Source: Phialocephala subalpina
Lineage: Eukaryota; Ascomycota; Leotiomycetes; Helotiales; Mollisiaceae
Length of the DNA stretch: 64,000 nucleotides
Assembly (NCBI GenBank): GCA_900073065.1
Contig: FJOG01000002.1
Span: 2,438,789-2,502,788 of the forward strand
Reading direction: 5' to 3'
Shown: piece by piece, positions 1 through 10,057 of the stretch
Numbering within the stretch: the stretch's first letter is position 1
Layout of the letters: each line of letters starts with the position of its first letter
Program-made: the position numbers and the translations under genes
Notes under the pieces: generated by a model
Databases searched by the model: none
What the model was told of the DNA's origin: nothing
What the model saw: only the letters and a program-made list of their open reading frames with translations

Positions 1-624
1 GGGAAGGGTTGGTCCGGGCAAGTATTCGGATTGGGGGTTGGGATGAAAGCGAAGTCATAGGGGACTAGGCTCGGAGGCAGCTGGTTGTGTGGGTAGGATA
101 CTGATAAATGTAGGGTGAATAGCTAAGATGGCAGACTGCGAGGATAAGGCACGGAATAACTGATTATCCGATATCTGGTCACATGAAGAATCCCCAAATG
201 CTTCGCTCGCCTGGCGGCATATCACTTGTGGCTGGAGGGCAACGAACATCGAATAATCGTGATCGCATTATTGACAATCGGATGATCCCTTATGGTTGGT
301 CCTTTGTGGATACACCGTAGTCGTTTGGTGGTCAGTTTAAGTGGATCTTCGCTGGCCTCGGGGGGGTTTAGGACCGAAGGAGGATGATCAAGACCATCCA
401 ACCATCATCTTCTTGAGGGTATCACCACCTTCATTCACCACGGTTCCAGACGAGAGAGTGCTAAGGCAATGGAGTTGGAATACTATAAAGGCCGAGGTAG
501 GTACTGCTCTACTTGATCCAAGACAGCTTTTCCTATACCTATCCTTCCTCCGATTTGAAATCGGTTTACTTCCTTGTAGACAAGTCTCCTCGACTATCTG
601 AGCTCCTTTGCAGCTTTCGACATA
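1..624. other. no supported gene
   Basis: Open frames here are short, overlap on both strands and lack a convincing start or splice pattern. I see no repeat or RNA gene. The right end may be the 5' region of the small gene that follows. Confidence 0.4.
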
Positions 625-1160
625 ATGTGCCTTGTCGAACTTATCGCCTGCGAGATCCATGGCGCAGTTATTCGCGCCCATACCCTCTGCCCAACGACAA
701 GAGACCCTCTCGCCTGCACCGACGCAATATATGTGCAGAGACCAATTGTAGCTCTTCCAGAGGCCATGTACGAAGAACAGCTTTCCTTCCCCCTACTCCA
801 ACTCTATCCACAAAACCATTAATCTAACATTTTCTTCTTTTAGACTCCATCCGCGGCTTCAACCGCGACATTGCAGCCACAAACTCCGAAATCCATACTA
901 TCCAGCGTGCTGTTCAAGAGTTCATGCCTCTGACCCTGACGGTCTCGAATCGGCGCGAGCGAGTATCAACGGCATGTGAATCTTTGCCGCAGCTACCGTC
1001 TCAACGGAAGGAATACCGGCTGGCACAGACGCTATCGCGAGAGGGGCTGTTGAAGATGCTTCGAAGCTTGGAAATGGCGCACCACGAGCTGGAACTGTTA
1101 TCGCAGAATTACGTCCCGATGCTGGAGGAGTTGAGGCTGGTGCTGCAGAAGCTCAAATAG
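625..1160 (+). CDS. possible two-exon small hypothetical protein
   Basis: The supported part is the second exon, about 844-1160. It follows a good acceptor: a CTAAC branch near 824 and a pyrimidine tract ending in TAG at 841-843. It encodes a leucine-rich, probably helical segment (SREGLLKML, EEPMLEELRL-like pattern) ending in KLK. The first exon is uncertain. A reading frame starts with ATG at 625, but none of its GT donors has the right phase. The frame that does splice correctly (donor near 733 or 748) has no good ATG. I do not recognise a family. The gene may be real with a further 5' exon, or it may be a remnant. Confidence 0.3.
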
Positions 1161-1585
1161 AAGCGTCAAAGGGTTATCATGATGCTGAGGATCCCTGTGC
1201 AGAAGGTACTCGCTGCTGGCGCTGGACAAGGGCGGTCTGTAGCTTGCAGATGCAAGGTCTACAAGCTAAGGAAGCTTTAAGTGACAAGTCGGTTATTTGG
1301 GGATTCGTGCACTTATAGCAACAAACTCAATAAATCAACTGCGACAACAGAGTTTCCGAAATGAAGCCTTCAAAGCCTGTAGCTGATAGTTTCGTTATGT
1401 GATACTAGCAATACGGGAGACGTTTATTTTCTATTAAATATATTGATATGCTACTTGAAATAAATCGCACCAGCTCTTAACTTCCTAAATAAGCAATAAT
1501 AGATGTTTTAAGTGATCTATGATTATTACCATCTTTGAGACTCTCCATACTGATTTGAGGGGTTTCGTTCAGGGGCCTGCTGGGC
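1161..1585. other. intergenic, no gene seen
   Basis: Moderately AT-rich spacer between a plus-strand gene end and the 3' end of a minus-strand gene. It probably holds both 3' untranslated regions. Nothing else is recognisable. Confidence 0.5.
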
Positions 1586-2650
1586 CTAGTCATGTGACGG
1601 TCGGTGGTTCGGATGAGGGAATCGATAAACGTCCCTCGGGATGAACTTGTGGTTGACAGCCCAGCATCTGGGTTGCCAACCGGACCCGTGGAACCAACCT
1701 GGACGAAGACACTGCCTTGCTCAAGAAAACATGCTATAGTATGTCAGGACTACGTCAGAAACACTATATGGAGACACTCACGTTCATGAATGGCGCTAAA
1801 GAGTCCGAAGCTGGAATTGTCGAGAACTCGAGGGCTTCTTGGGACCAGCCTTTATCGCTCGACGTGCCGTGCGACATGAGGACTTCCAGTATCCCAGCCA
1901 GAAAGGCCGAGTTATACTCATGGTCTGCAGTACAATCCTCTCGCGAGCTTTCGTAATGCATGTCAGGGACTGGATGGTCAGCCGCGGTAGACAATGTGAT
2001 GGGGTGGCATACCCAGCTTGACATCACCCTGCAGTGACAACCTCACACTGTCGATGTGGAGTTCGCAAGTTGGCAAGGTATCCAAGAGGTAAGTCATCGC
2101 TTTGATAACCTGCACAGTCTTAATTTGTTTTCAGGACACGGGGCCGAAGTAGGGTCACCTCCGCAATAATCGTTGCTATCTCCCACTCTTCCGGGACCAA
2201 CCTCTTGAATTCAAGATCGAACAGAGAGACGTCCAAATGCTCGCCTACAATGCACAGCTTGCCGTCGTGGATATACACATCAAAGATGTCGGCGATATTG
2301 GGATGCTGAACCTGGGCCAGCTCCTCGAGCATCTGCAATGGTGTTGGCGAGAACGACTCACGGATGACAGCAAGGTGAAGGCGATTCTTCCGATGGCATA
2401 CGAGCGTGCCCTGGTTCGATCGCAGCTCCTGTACAAATGTATAGTCATCCTTCGGGTTCTTGAAGTCGATCCTCAACAACCGTCTCACTTTCGGCGGCCC
2501 AGTGGCTGCTGATAGTGTTGACGTGCAGTCTTGGACACGGCCGAAGTAGAAAGGTTTCACCTTTCTCAGAGGTAGGCTGCTTTGGGGATCCATGAGGGAG
2601 AGAGTCTCAGAGGAGAATGGCCAGTAAATTGAGGGGAGGATGCTGTCCAT
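1586..2650 (-). CDS. protein kinase-like protein, probable pseudokinase
   Basis: I rebuilt four exons: 2650-2159, 2109-2013, 1969-1782, and about 1711-1586 (1733-1590 is an alternative last exon). The introns have GTGACC, GTATGC and GTGAGT donors, and phases match throughout. Exon 1 has an N-lobe-like pattern: beta-strand LHLAVIRES, then MLEELAQVQHPNIADIFDVY and a hinge-like IVGEHLDVSL. Exon 2 resembles the catalytic-loop region (HIDSVRLSLQGDVKLG) and exon 3 carries C-lobe helices. The ATP-anchoring lysine position appears as Arg, and the HRD and DFG motifs cannot be found, so catalysis is unlikely. The protein is about 290 aa, like many lineage-specific fungal kinase-fold proteins. The N-terminal 60 residues are unique. 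It is transcribed divergently from the gene at 2841. The kinase-fold call is moderately sure; the last exon is not. Confidence 0.6.
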
Positions 2651-2840
2651 TTAAACGCCATGTGAAATGCTATTGGCGTTTCCCGTAGAGGGCCTGGTTT
2701 TGGCTCCTTAGATGGTGTGGAGTCAGATCAAGCTCCTCGTCGGCTGGTCTCCAGTACAAATCTACACTTAGCAAAAGTGGATTCCGCGGGACATTTACCA
2801 TGGATTTGGACCCAACTCAGCAAGCCAGACCGCATCTAAG

Positions 2841-3245
2841 ATGGATCGAAGATCTCCCCTTCCAGAGAGTCAGGGTTCTACGATGGACTGGAAATCTCAC
2901 CAGATTCCATCACCAAACCATCGCCCAACGTCAAGCATCTACAGTGACGACGTATCTATCATGACCTACCTCATCCACAAAGTTTCGGAGGAGACAAGGA
3001 CACGAGAATATGAGACAATTGCCTCGTTTATGAGAGAAAATCAGGCGCTCGAGGAGGAACTTGCACTTCACCAGAAAGCATGGAATGAGACAATCATTTT
3101 GGCGAATGAAGTCATACAGGCAATCACAACTATCAGAAAGAGTCTCATCACGGTTGATACAAAGGTGGCAGGTGCAGAGAAAGACTGGTTGGCATTCTGG
3201 GGGATCTATAAAGAATCTCTAGGAGAGCATCGTCCCTGGATCTAA
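2841..3245 (+). CDS. small coiled-coil hypothetical protein
   Basis: A single open frame of 134 aa beginning MDRRSPLPES. The N-terminal 40 residues are polar and proline-rich. From about residue 45 the protein is strongly helical with heptad-like spacing (VSEETRTREYETIASF, ENQALEEELALHQKAW), then AITTIRKSLITVDTKV. There is no signal peptide or membrane segment. The start lies 190 bp from the divergent kinase-like gene, consistent with a shared promoter. The stop overlaps, tail to tail, the stop of the next minus-strand gene. I do not recognise the family; three other short coiled-coil genes occur nearby. Confidence 0.5.
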   Translation: MDRRSPLPESQGSTMDWKSHQIPSPNHRPTSSIYSDDVSIMTYLIHKVSEETRTREYETIASFMRENQALEEELALHQKAWNETIILANEVIQAITTIRKSLITVDTKVAGAEKDWLAFWGIYKESLGEHRPWI

Positions 3246-4026
3246 GGTGCATCGTTGGCCAAGAACTCGAACCCGTTATAGTCGATATATGGTTCTGAGT
3301 ACGACTCTGTGGCTTGCGACGCCGGCGGAGCGTAAATGGGCTGCGTGGGGTTTGATGAGGCGATAAAAGGTGCTGGAGGCTGAGTGGCGTTTGGTCCTGG
3401 GTATGTTTTCTGAGGGTTGGAGAACATCGGTGGTTGGGACGCATGTTGGCTGAGCTGGGGAGGGTTGGAGGGCTGCGGTTGAGATGAAGCGCCGTTCGAT
3501 GGCTGCGAGTTCGACGGCTGCACTGCCAGTTCCAAAACACCTCTGCCAATAACCTCGAACCTCTCCATAGTACCAACCATTGTTGCAACACCCTCACTGA
3601 CTGTCCTGGATAAGATTATCAACGAGAAGTTCTTTGGAATGAAGACAGGAGCAGTACTTCTTGATCTCTTCTGCTCTACACGCGAAGTTAGCCAAGCTCC
3701 TCCATCATGAGTCGAAACGCTTACGTGGTCTGTAAAGAATTGAGGGCAACATATATCTCATCCTGACGTTTCTTAACATCGTCAAGGGCTTGAAGTAATA
3801 TCGAAACGTCGGCAGGATTTCGTAAAGGAGGTTGTTGGTAAGGCTGGGGCCGAGACCGAGATGGAGAGAGACGCTGTACTATCGGGCGCTGAACTTGGTT
3901 TGTGGGATGCTGAGATCCAGTCAACGGATGGGGATTGCCCTCGAAACGCTGGTTCCTAGACTCTCCCCACTGCTTGTACATACGAACAAAGGTCGCGAAG
4001 TCGGAACCGTCACTCGCGGTTGACAT
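3242..4026 (-). CDS. proline/glutamine-rich hypothetical protein
   Basis: Two exons. Exon 1 runs from ATG at 4026 (MSTASDGSDFATF; an in-frame ATG also exists at 4074) to about 3723, ending in ...LNSLQTT. The donor is GTAAGC and the acceptor lies near 3655-3635, after a GCTAAC branch. Exon 2 continues with STAPVFIPKNFSLIIL to the stop at 3242. The first part has a short helical segment, VRMYKQWGESRNQRF. The middle is rich in Pro, Gln and Ser (SRPQPYQQPP, QPSNPPQLSQ). The C-terminus is YNGFEFLANDAP. This looks like a disordered, possibly nuclear or adaptor protein. No domain is recognised. The exact acceptor AG is uncertain by a few codons. Confidence 0.5.
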
Positions 4027-4381
4027 GTTGTCTGAATGGAAGAGGTACCAGGAGGATGTGGCTGTTTGTCGCACGGCGCCTGCTTCTTACCTTATACGAT
4101 ATTCTTTTCCAACACCTTGAATCGCGGGTACTGTGCACAGCCGAGCCTCATCTCAATTGAGAGTAGTTCTGTGCCAGGGGAACATATCCAGATCATTTTC
4201 AACTTGAGTTGCCGGGAGCCGAATGTGCTAAATGGAACGCAGACGCCAAAAACAGGGGGTTCACGCCACCCCCTGTGTACCTGAAACAGGGCGCCAGTCA
4301 TGTGTAAGCGACAAGCGCCTTAACGTTATCCAGGTCCAAAAGTTCCCCATCAACGATTCCAAGTTCTGCTCATCTTTGATG

Positions 4382-4632
4382 GTGGGAGCCAGAACCTCCT
4401 CCCACACCACAGAAGCACCCAAACACGGACACGTCACCACAGCCTCAAATGTCTTTGCCTGGCTAGGTGTGGGAGCCAGAATCTCCTCCACCACAGAAGA
4501 ACCCAATTATAGGCACATTATCAAAGTCGCAAAATGTCTTTGTCCGTGGGAGCCAGAATCTCCTCCACACCACAGAAGAACCCAGTTATGGACAAATTGT
4601 CAAAGTCGCAAATGTCTTTGCCTGGATGGAGG
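4382..4632 (+). repeat. three-copy minisatellite, unit about 77-87 bp
   Basis: Imperfect tandem copies begin at 4382, 4469 and 4546, each starting GTGGGAGCCAGAA and ending in a CAAATGTCTTTG-type block. Copies 2 and 3 are closer to each other than to copy 1. The array lies directly upstream of the gene starting at 4778, and the frame across it does not look like a real protein. Confidence 0.85.
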
Positions 4633-4696
4633 TGCGCACCATTGTGCCCTCCAGGCTGGCGATGCCTCCTTTCGCGACGGACACAATTACCTGCAC

Positions 4697-4703
4697 TATT
4701 TAA
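4697..4703 (+). promoter_or_regulatory. possible TATA-like element
   Basis: TATTTAA about 75 bp upstream of the ATG at 4778. Position and composition fit a core promoter, but there is no experimental support. Confidence 0.3.
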
Positions 4704-4777
4704 GGCCCACGCGAGACCCTTAAGGTCCTTCAGCGATCATCACCAGCCGCGGCATACTACTACGCTACCCACCGATC

Positions 4778-5640
4778 ATGTCCTTACCAGAAGAACCGAA
4801 CGTGATGGACGCTGTCAGCGGCACCGCCCAGTCCACACCTGGACCAGAGGTTAGAGTTTTTGCTGAGACCCCAAGACACGAGAATCGAACTGACCTACTC
4901 AGGGACCCGGTGCGCATGGCACAGAGCTGTTAGCGACTCAACGCATCGAACTCTTGAGAGCAGAGAACGTCAATCTCCGTATCGAACTTGAAGAAGCGAA
5001 TGTACGACTTGTTCACTCTCGAATCTGCCACCAATCCGAGGCACAGGGTCGTCAATCCGAGGCGCAGATTCGTCAGATCATACAACGGGGCCTCGACGCT
5101 GTACAGAAGTCATATTTTCAGCTTGCGACGAACTACAAATCTAGACTCAGCAGATACGACGGCGAGAGAGTCAAACTTCTAGAGGACAGTCGAATTGCCG
5201 AGGAGCTTATCGCAAGCCAAAAGCAGTTGATCGAGTTGTATGAAGCCCGAGATCGACAGCAGCAGCAATCTGCGAGTCATCTTGTCGAGGGGGGCCCGCT
5301 GCTGTCCCAATACAATGATCATAACCACTCCTCCCAGTACCCGACCTACCAGCCACCCCATAGCCAGGAGTTCATCATAGACCCTACCCGCCTCCACCCG
5401 CTACCTGACCTCGATTACAGCATTGGGTCCTCCATTGAGCCTTGCAATACAGATGCAGTCATGTCCACACCGGTCGCTGAGTTCGAGAGTCAGGCGCCTA
5501 TCCTACCCGTTCAATCTACGCTGTATCCAACATCCGCCGAGCATGATGTTCCAGGATCCAATCACAATAAGGGCGACGGAAACAAGAGGGGCCCGGAGGA
5601 TGAGGGGGGGAAGCCCAGCAAAAAGCGGAAGACGAAGTGA
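4778..5640 (+). CDS. coiled-coil protein with basic C-terminal tail
   Basis: Two exons, 4778-4849 and 4903-5640, separated by a 53-nt intron (GTTAGA donor, AACTGAC branch, CTCAG acceptor). Phase is 0 and the product is 269 aa. Exon 1 encodes MSLPEEPNVMDAVSG. Exon 2 opens with a long helical/coiled-coil stretch of about residues 30-130 (ELLRAENVNLRIELEEANV, then QKQLIELYEARDRQQQQ). A low-complexity Pro/Ser/Tyr-rich middle follows. The end is strongly basic (KPSKKRKTK), a plausible nuclear localisation signal. A direct internal duplication (QSEAQGRQSEAQIRQ) is visible. There is no enzymatic domain. It resembles the other short nuclear coiled-coil genes in this window, notably the one at 53789. 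Confidence 0.6.
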
Positions 5641-5999
5641 CTGCCGTGATGCTGCTGTGGAAGAGAGTCTGTGCGGTTGCTGATTGCTGTGGTATGCGAC
5701 ATTTACTGGTGTGTTTCTGTTGTTTCATGATGGAATAGATGGCAATTCAAGTGCTTCTCATTTTTCACAGCAAGTGACATGCGTGCAAGTGAACACTAGG
5801 ATAGTCAGTGACGACGCATTGTAGCTAGTGGCCATGCGTGAGTAGAATGTGCTCCAGGTTACATGCCGGTGGCCAATTTTGGCAGCCCCTTCTCTTCTAC
5901 CTTCCTTCCCATAATGATACCAAGCCCTCTCCCTCCTTGCATCATAACATCCGCGAGTATAGCATCAGGAGATTTGTAACACCCTGCGGATAATCTGCT
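5641..5999. other. intergenic, no gene seen
   Basis: Spacer between two plus-strand genes. The last 120 bp are pyrimidine-rich (CTTCTCTTCTACCTTCC), as is common just upstream of fungal start codons. Confidence 0.4.
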
Positions 6000-6422
6000 A
6001 TGAACGATGATCGTCATGCTAGTCGTCCTCGACCACTCAACCCACGCGTCAAGCCCCTCTCAGACGGACCACCACTACTCAGCCCAATTGACAGGATCAT
6101 CAGCCTCCACCATGGCTCGACTACGGCAATAGAAGCAACCCCTCAACGACTACAGGAGTCGAAGCAATACCCAGTCCCTAGCTTACCAGAGAGGATTGAA
6201 CAGCTACAGAAGCAGAACAGCAGCCTTAATCACGAGGTAGCATACTACCGAGAGATGGAGCAATACAGGAAGGAGTTCGAACATGAGGTGGCACGGGTGA
6301 AAGAGAAGCTTGAGAAGGCTCTGTCCAAGTTGGCCAGGAACCAGCAACGAGTTGGTGATGAATGGACTCAACTGAGGCAGGGGAATAGTGCTCATGTCCA
6401 AAACAATGTTAAATTCACCTAG
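6000..6422 (+). CDS. short coiled-coil protein, possibly truncated by amber codon
   Basis: Open frame of 140 aa starting MNDDRHASRPRPLN. A Pro-rich head is followed by a coiled coil from about residue 62 (ERIEQLQKQNSSLNHEVAYY, then HEVARVKEKLEKALSKLARN). The frame stops at TAG 6420-6422. The same frame continues beyond it with another helical, basic stretch (QLETLKVRVRKLAKFNRR) before a second stop near 6570. That suggests the coiled coil was once longer. No donor-acceptor pair of sensible length removes the TAG. The architecture (Pro-rich head, coiled coil) resembles the gene just upstream at 4778, but sequence similarity is not obvious. Confidence 0.45.
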   Translation: MNDDRHASRPRPLNPRVKPLSDGPPLLSPIDRIISLHHGSTTAIEATPQRLQESKQYPVPSLPERIEQLQKQNSSLNHEVAYYREMEQYRKEFEHEVARVKEKLEKALSKLARNQQRVGDEWTQLRQGNSAHVQNNVKFT

Positions 6423-6822
6423 CAATTGGAAACTTTGAAGGTTAGGGTTAGGAAGCTGGCAAAGTTCAATAGGAGGATAATCATCGCTGTGCATGTAGTC
6501 TTCAATCCACCTCATAAATCATATCACCTGTCACTGATAGTAGCTATTGAGCGTTTGTTCTCTGTAGACTAGATGAATCACCCAAACTGAAAACTTGGCT
6601 CAGCAGTACCGTGAAAGGGATGCTGTAGTTTCCAAAACGGCGCAGCAGAGGAGGGCTACGCTTCTGAGTGCCACTTTTGGAGGTCGGTTCAGTTGGAGAG
6701 GCATCAGATCAAGAGGGTGAGGTCAAGGGCATGTCTCCGGGGGTCATTCCTGGCTTCAGAAACGTACGGTGTTGTGGCAGACAAAGTCAACAAGGGATTG
6801 TAGTGTGGATGAGAAAGGTTCC

Positions 6823-7070
6823 AGAAATAGAGTGGTTCAGGGAGTGAGGTGGATGGCAAGGTCGAGAAACGGCTTCTGCTTAGATCCAGAAATCGAGTGG
6901 TGTGGTAGACAAGTCAAGAAACGGCTTCTGCTTAGACAGCGGTCTAGAAACAGAGTGGTGTGGGTGACAGGGTCAAGGAATGGCTTGTCCCTAGACAGAG
7001 ATGTAGAACAGGGTCAAGAAATGGCTTGTGCCTAGACAGAGATGTAGCAGACAGGGTCCAAAAATGGCTT
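6823..7070 (+). repeat. degenerate minisatellite, unit about 58-65 bp
   Basis: Four to five imperfect units share the core GAAAC/TAGAGTGGTGTGG...GGTCAAGAAATGGCTT...CTTAGACAG. The first units begin at about 6823, 6888 and 6946; later units are shortened. Decaying single motifs (GGTCAAGAAATG) continue to about 7165. The array lies upstream of the MADS-like gene at 7312 and may form part of its 5' region. Confidence 0.8.
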
Positions 7071-7311
7071 ATGATGTGAGGGACAAGGCCCAGTAAAAAC
7101 TGTATCCATGCACAGTGTGGAAAGGTCAAGAAATGACTTATGATTGATATTTGGTGGGCAAGGTGAAGAAATAGATCACGGTTCCTGGGAACTGAGCAAC
7201 GCATTGCAGAGAACGTCAAAAACGGCGTCTTCATTTCCGTCACAAAAGAAGCACAAAGCGCTCGCAACACCTTTAATTGCTGTCTAGAAGAGATACACGA
7301 CCACCACCACC

Positions 7312-8487
7312 ATGCCATCACGCCGTTCTCAGATAACGGCGACTGAGGAACGCGAGGAACGCAAAAGACGCCAAGAAAAATTCAGAAAGAGGACTACGAG
7401 CCTCTTCAACAAGACCAGGCTGCTGGCAAAAGATACCGATGCTTGGGTTGCCCTTATCGTTCGTGATAGAGCTGGCCGCGTCCAGTCATTCAGGTCATCA
7501 GGCAGTTTTTCTTGGCCTCCATCGATCCAAGACCTGATGGTAAGTCAACACTTCTTGAGCTCCATCATCGTATCCGCTGACACAGGCCGAAAGACGACGC
7601 ACCCTTCAGGTACCCATGAGTTCCTCAAGAAACATGCTATCTCTGGTTGCTGGAAAGAGGTGGCCGAAGATGAGAGTGATACGGGCATGGCGGATGGTGA
7701 TGCGGAGTCAGTCGACGAAGGTGTTCCGGCAATCAGCGTGATACCTGTTGAGAAGGAGGCTGCACCAGACAGCACCATATCGGTCGATCAGTGCCATGTG
7801 GGTGCGGACGTGGAGGACGGCGCAAACGCGCCCAGGGACGAACCAGACGAGACTGTCGCTGAAAAGTCGGCGGTCGACCCGCTTGGGGAGTCGGATAATA
7901 CACCACTACTCCAGGTCAAGGAGCTGGATGGAACATTAGTCGATGCCGGGCAATTGCATGATGCAGCTATCGATGCAGCTGGAGAATCCGGGAACCCGAG
8001 AGTCGACTCACCTAGGAAGGATGCAGCCCTCGACTCAGGCATGCCGGACGACACCATATTCGAGTTTGGAGCGCCTGGCAATATGACAGTCGACGCCATT
8101 GAAGAATCGAATAACACAACGACTGACATGGCAGCGGACTCGCACAACACGACAGCCCGCAAGCTTGGGGACTCGGACAATGTGCCAGACGTGCCTGGCG
8201 AGTCGATGGCGATGGACATACCGGGAACGGCAGAACCGGATCTGACAACCTCGGAATTCGACATGATGGATTTAGATATCCCAGGAGCGAAAAGCAGGGC
8301 CCAACCGGATGTCAGGAAGGGCGATTCGATAGAAGCAGCTAATACACTCTACACGATGAGCCAGTATCACAACCCTCCATCATCTGGAGGTCTCGGCAGT
8401 TGGCAGGTGGTAAATTGGCCGAAGATGGATCCAAAAGAACTGCTTCAGAGCTGGAACTGGGTGTTTCAGAATAGATATCACCAGTGA
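7312..8487 (+). CDS. protein with divergent MADS-box-like N-terminus and acidic tail
   Basis: Reading from ATG 7312. Residues about 14-62 are highly basic, then hydrophobic: RRQEKFRKRTTSLFNKTRL, then DTDAWVALIVRDRAGRVQSF. This matches the MADS/SRF layout of a basic KR...GLFKKAxEL helix followed by a VALI beta strand and a glycine-turned strand. The remaining 300 residues are acidic and low-complexity, with loose repeats of DxAGESxN / DSxNT type, ending in a W-containing segment (SWQVVNWPKMDP). The frame is open to 8487 (391 aa). However, a textbook 46-nt intron signal lies at 7540-7585 (GTAAGT, CTGAC, CACAG). Using it changes frame, and a second intron, perhaps 7610-7659, would be needed to return to the acidic frame. 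A DNA-binding regulator is a reasonable inference; the MADS assignment is by pattern only. Confidence 0.5.
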   Translation: MPSRRSQITATEEREERKRRQEKFRKRTTSLFNKTRLLAKDTDAWVALIVRDRAGRVQSFRSSGSFSWPPSIQDLMVSQHFLSSIIVSADTGRKTTHPSGTHEFLKKHAISGCWKEVAEDESDTGMADGDAESVDEGVPAISVIPVEKEAAPDSTISVDQCHVGADVEDGANAPRDEPDETVAEKSAVDPLGESDNTPLLQVKELDGTLVDAGQLHDAAIDAAGESGNPRVDSPRKDAALDSGMPDDTIFEFGAPGNMTVDAIEESNNTTTDMAADSHNTTARKLGDSDNVPDVPGESMAMDIPGTAEPDLTTSEFDMMDLDIPGAKSRAQPDVRKGDSIEAANTLYTMSQYHNPPSSGGLGSWQVVNWPKMDPKELLQSWNWVFQNRYHQ

Positions 8488-9031
8488 GCGGTATAGCCGC
8501 GACACAGCCGCGCGTGTTGGTCTCCGGTAAATGCCATCTTTTCGGCGAAGGGTCGTTCGTTTGGAGGAAGGAGAAGTTTCTTGGTAGATCGACTACCAGG
8601 GTTGCGCTACCTCTGCGTGAAAGGGTGTATCTGTCAGCGTTTGTATCAGCGCTCTACTAAGAATAACAAACTAGAACCTTTCCTGTCTTCCTATTTTTGC
8701 ATCATCTGCTTCTATCCTCCTTATCGTTGTGATGTACAATTAAGTTCAACACTTGTGACGTCTGATTTAGAAATTCCCCACCAGCCCTGCTGACGCGCCA
8801 AGGCTGAAGGCGCGAGTGCCGGCACTGGCCACACCACCTCGTTTTAGAACCGACGTTGTTGAGTCGCAGGGCTGATGACATTCACCAACATCGCAACATC
8901 CCCATCCACACCCACAATGCTCCCTCCCACATCTTTCCCACGATTGGGGGGCTGACATTCGTAGAAAGCATATAGTAGAACTTTGGAGTCCTAGAATCAG
9001 ATCCAGAAGCTCAAGGTAATTCCCACACACC
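8488..9031. other. intergenic, no gene seen
   Basis: Spacer of 544 bp. The only frames are short and unsupported. The right part is rich in CCACATC/CCCACA motifs and presumably carries the promoter of the membrane protein gene at 9032. Confidence 0.4.
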
Positions 9032-10057
9032 ATGAATCTATTCACATTACTGTATCTCCTCTACAGTGCCAAACTGAGCATTCAGGCCAGCATCTACTTC
9101 ATCTGGCTTGATAACTCATCCTCCCGAACGATCGCATACATATCCGGGGTCGTCGCGATTCTCGCAGGACTTCCCTTCTCCCATGTCATCGTTCACATCT
9201 TCTCGGCCAAGCCTTTATCAAATCCGATCTTCATCGTATACCTCTCTTTCAGGTGCGGAAGCTCTCTTCCAGCGCGGTTCGAATACTGATGCCCTCTTAG
9301 CTTCCTCCTCGCAATCCTCTGGTATAAGCCTACACAAGATGGGGAGCGACGGGTCCTTCCATTCGCGGTGGTCACAGCCTTCGATCTTCTCGACCTCTTC
9401 ATCTTCCTCTTCCAGCGACAAATCGGTCATTGGCACGACATTCTCACATCAGATGTGGAACAGGGCCATCTCATGGCGGAACCCCCCGACGACGCTTCAG
9501 TTGCACTTGTGGGCCGGGGCAACAAGCAGGTCCATCGTAGCGATCTTGGTGCTACACCGGAGCCCTCGCAGAATGAGATGCGCCGACTTCAGATAATGCA
9601 GGAGCTGGGCTATGATATCAATGCTATCAATCGTTCTGGGAGGGCTGTCGGGGACTCGGTTGATTTTGACGCTCGCAGTGCTCGAGAGCAGTCCGGCATA
9701 CAGGGCTCTGATGGTAGAGGTTTTGGTCAAACGTTGGACGACCGCGAGGCTGGCGGGAGGTCTGCCGGCGCTAAGGTTGCCACAAAACGGCCTGAAAGTG
9801 TCGGGTGGGATGCTGGAATGGTGCAACCCGTACGCCAGGAGATGGAGGAAGTGGATCTGAACGTGCATCCCCAACGAAGACGGAGCGGATACTTTATTGA
9901 TCTGGGTATAGGCGCAGGCCCTGGGTTTGAGAACCCCCCTTCGCCACTGATACCAACCGCCGTCATCTTCAACAATACACACCCCGCCTATAGGCCCACC
10001 CTCGACAATGCCTCTCGACCACCGTCAGTGAGGATATTTGAACGAAATCAGATCTGA
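9032..10057 (+). CDS. integral membrane protein with long cytosolic tail
   Basis: Two exons, 9032-9252 and 9301-10057. The 48-nt intron (GTGCGG donor, TACTGATG branch, CTCTTAG acceptor) removes the only in-frame stop, giving 325 aa. Hydrophobic segments are MNLFTLLYLLYSAKLSI, IAYISGVVAILAGLPFSHVI, NPIFIVYLSFSFLLAILWY and VLPFAVVTAFDLLDLFIFLF, so four transmembrane helices in the first 125 residues. The last 200 residues are hydrophilic, with a Gly/Arg-rich region and a helical stretch (QNEMRRLQIMQELGYDINAI). No known transporter motif was seen. It is convergent with the minus-strand gene at 10194. The intron call is solid because it restores a helix across the junction; the function is unknown. 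Confidence 0.6.

Noticed and set aside
1604..2027. Plus-strand frames at 1604-1789, 1717-1956 and 1839-2021
   Set aside because: They are mirrors of the minus-strand kinase-like exons and have no start context or splice support.
4232..4854. Long plus-strand frames across the minisatellite
   Set aside because: Open only because the tandem units lack stops in some frames; different frames give unrelated proteins and none shows a domain.
9277..9300. Stop codon at 9287-9289 suggesting two separate genes at 9032 and 9368
   Set aside because: A 48-nt intron with good branch and acceptor removes the stop and restores a transmembrane helix, so one gene fits better.
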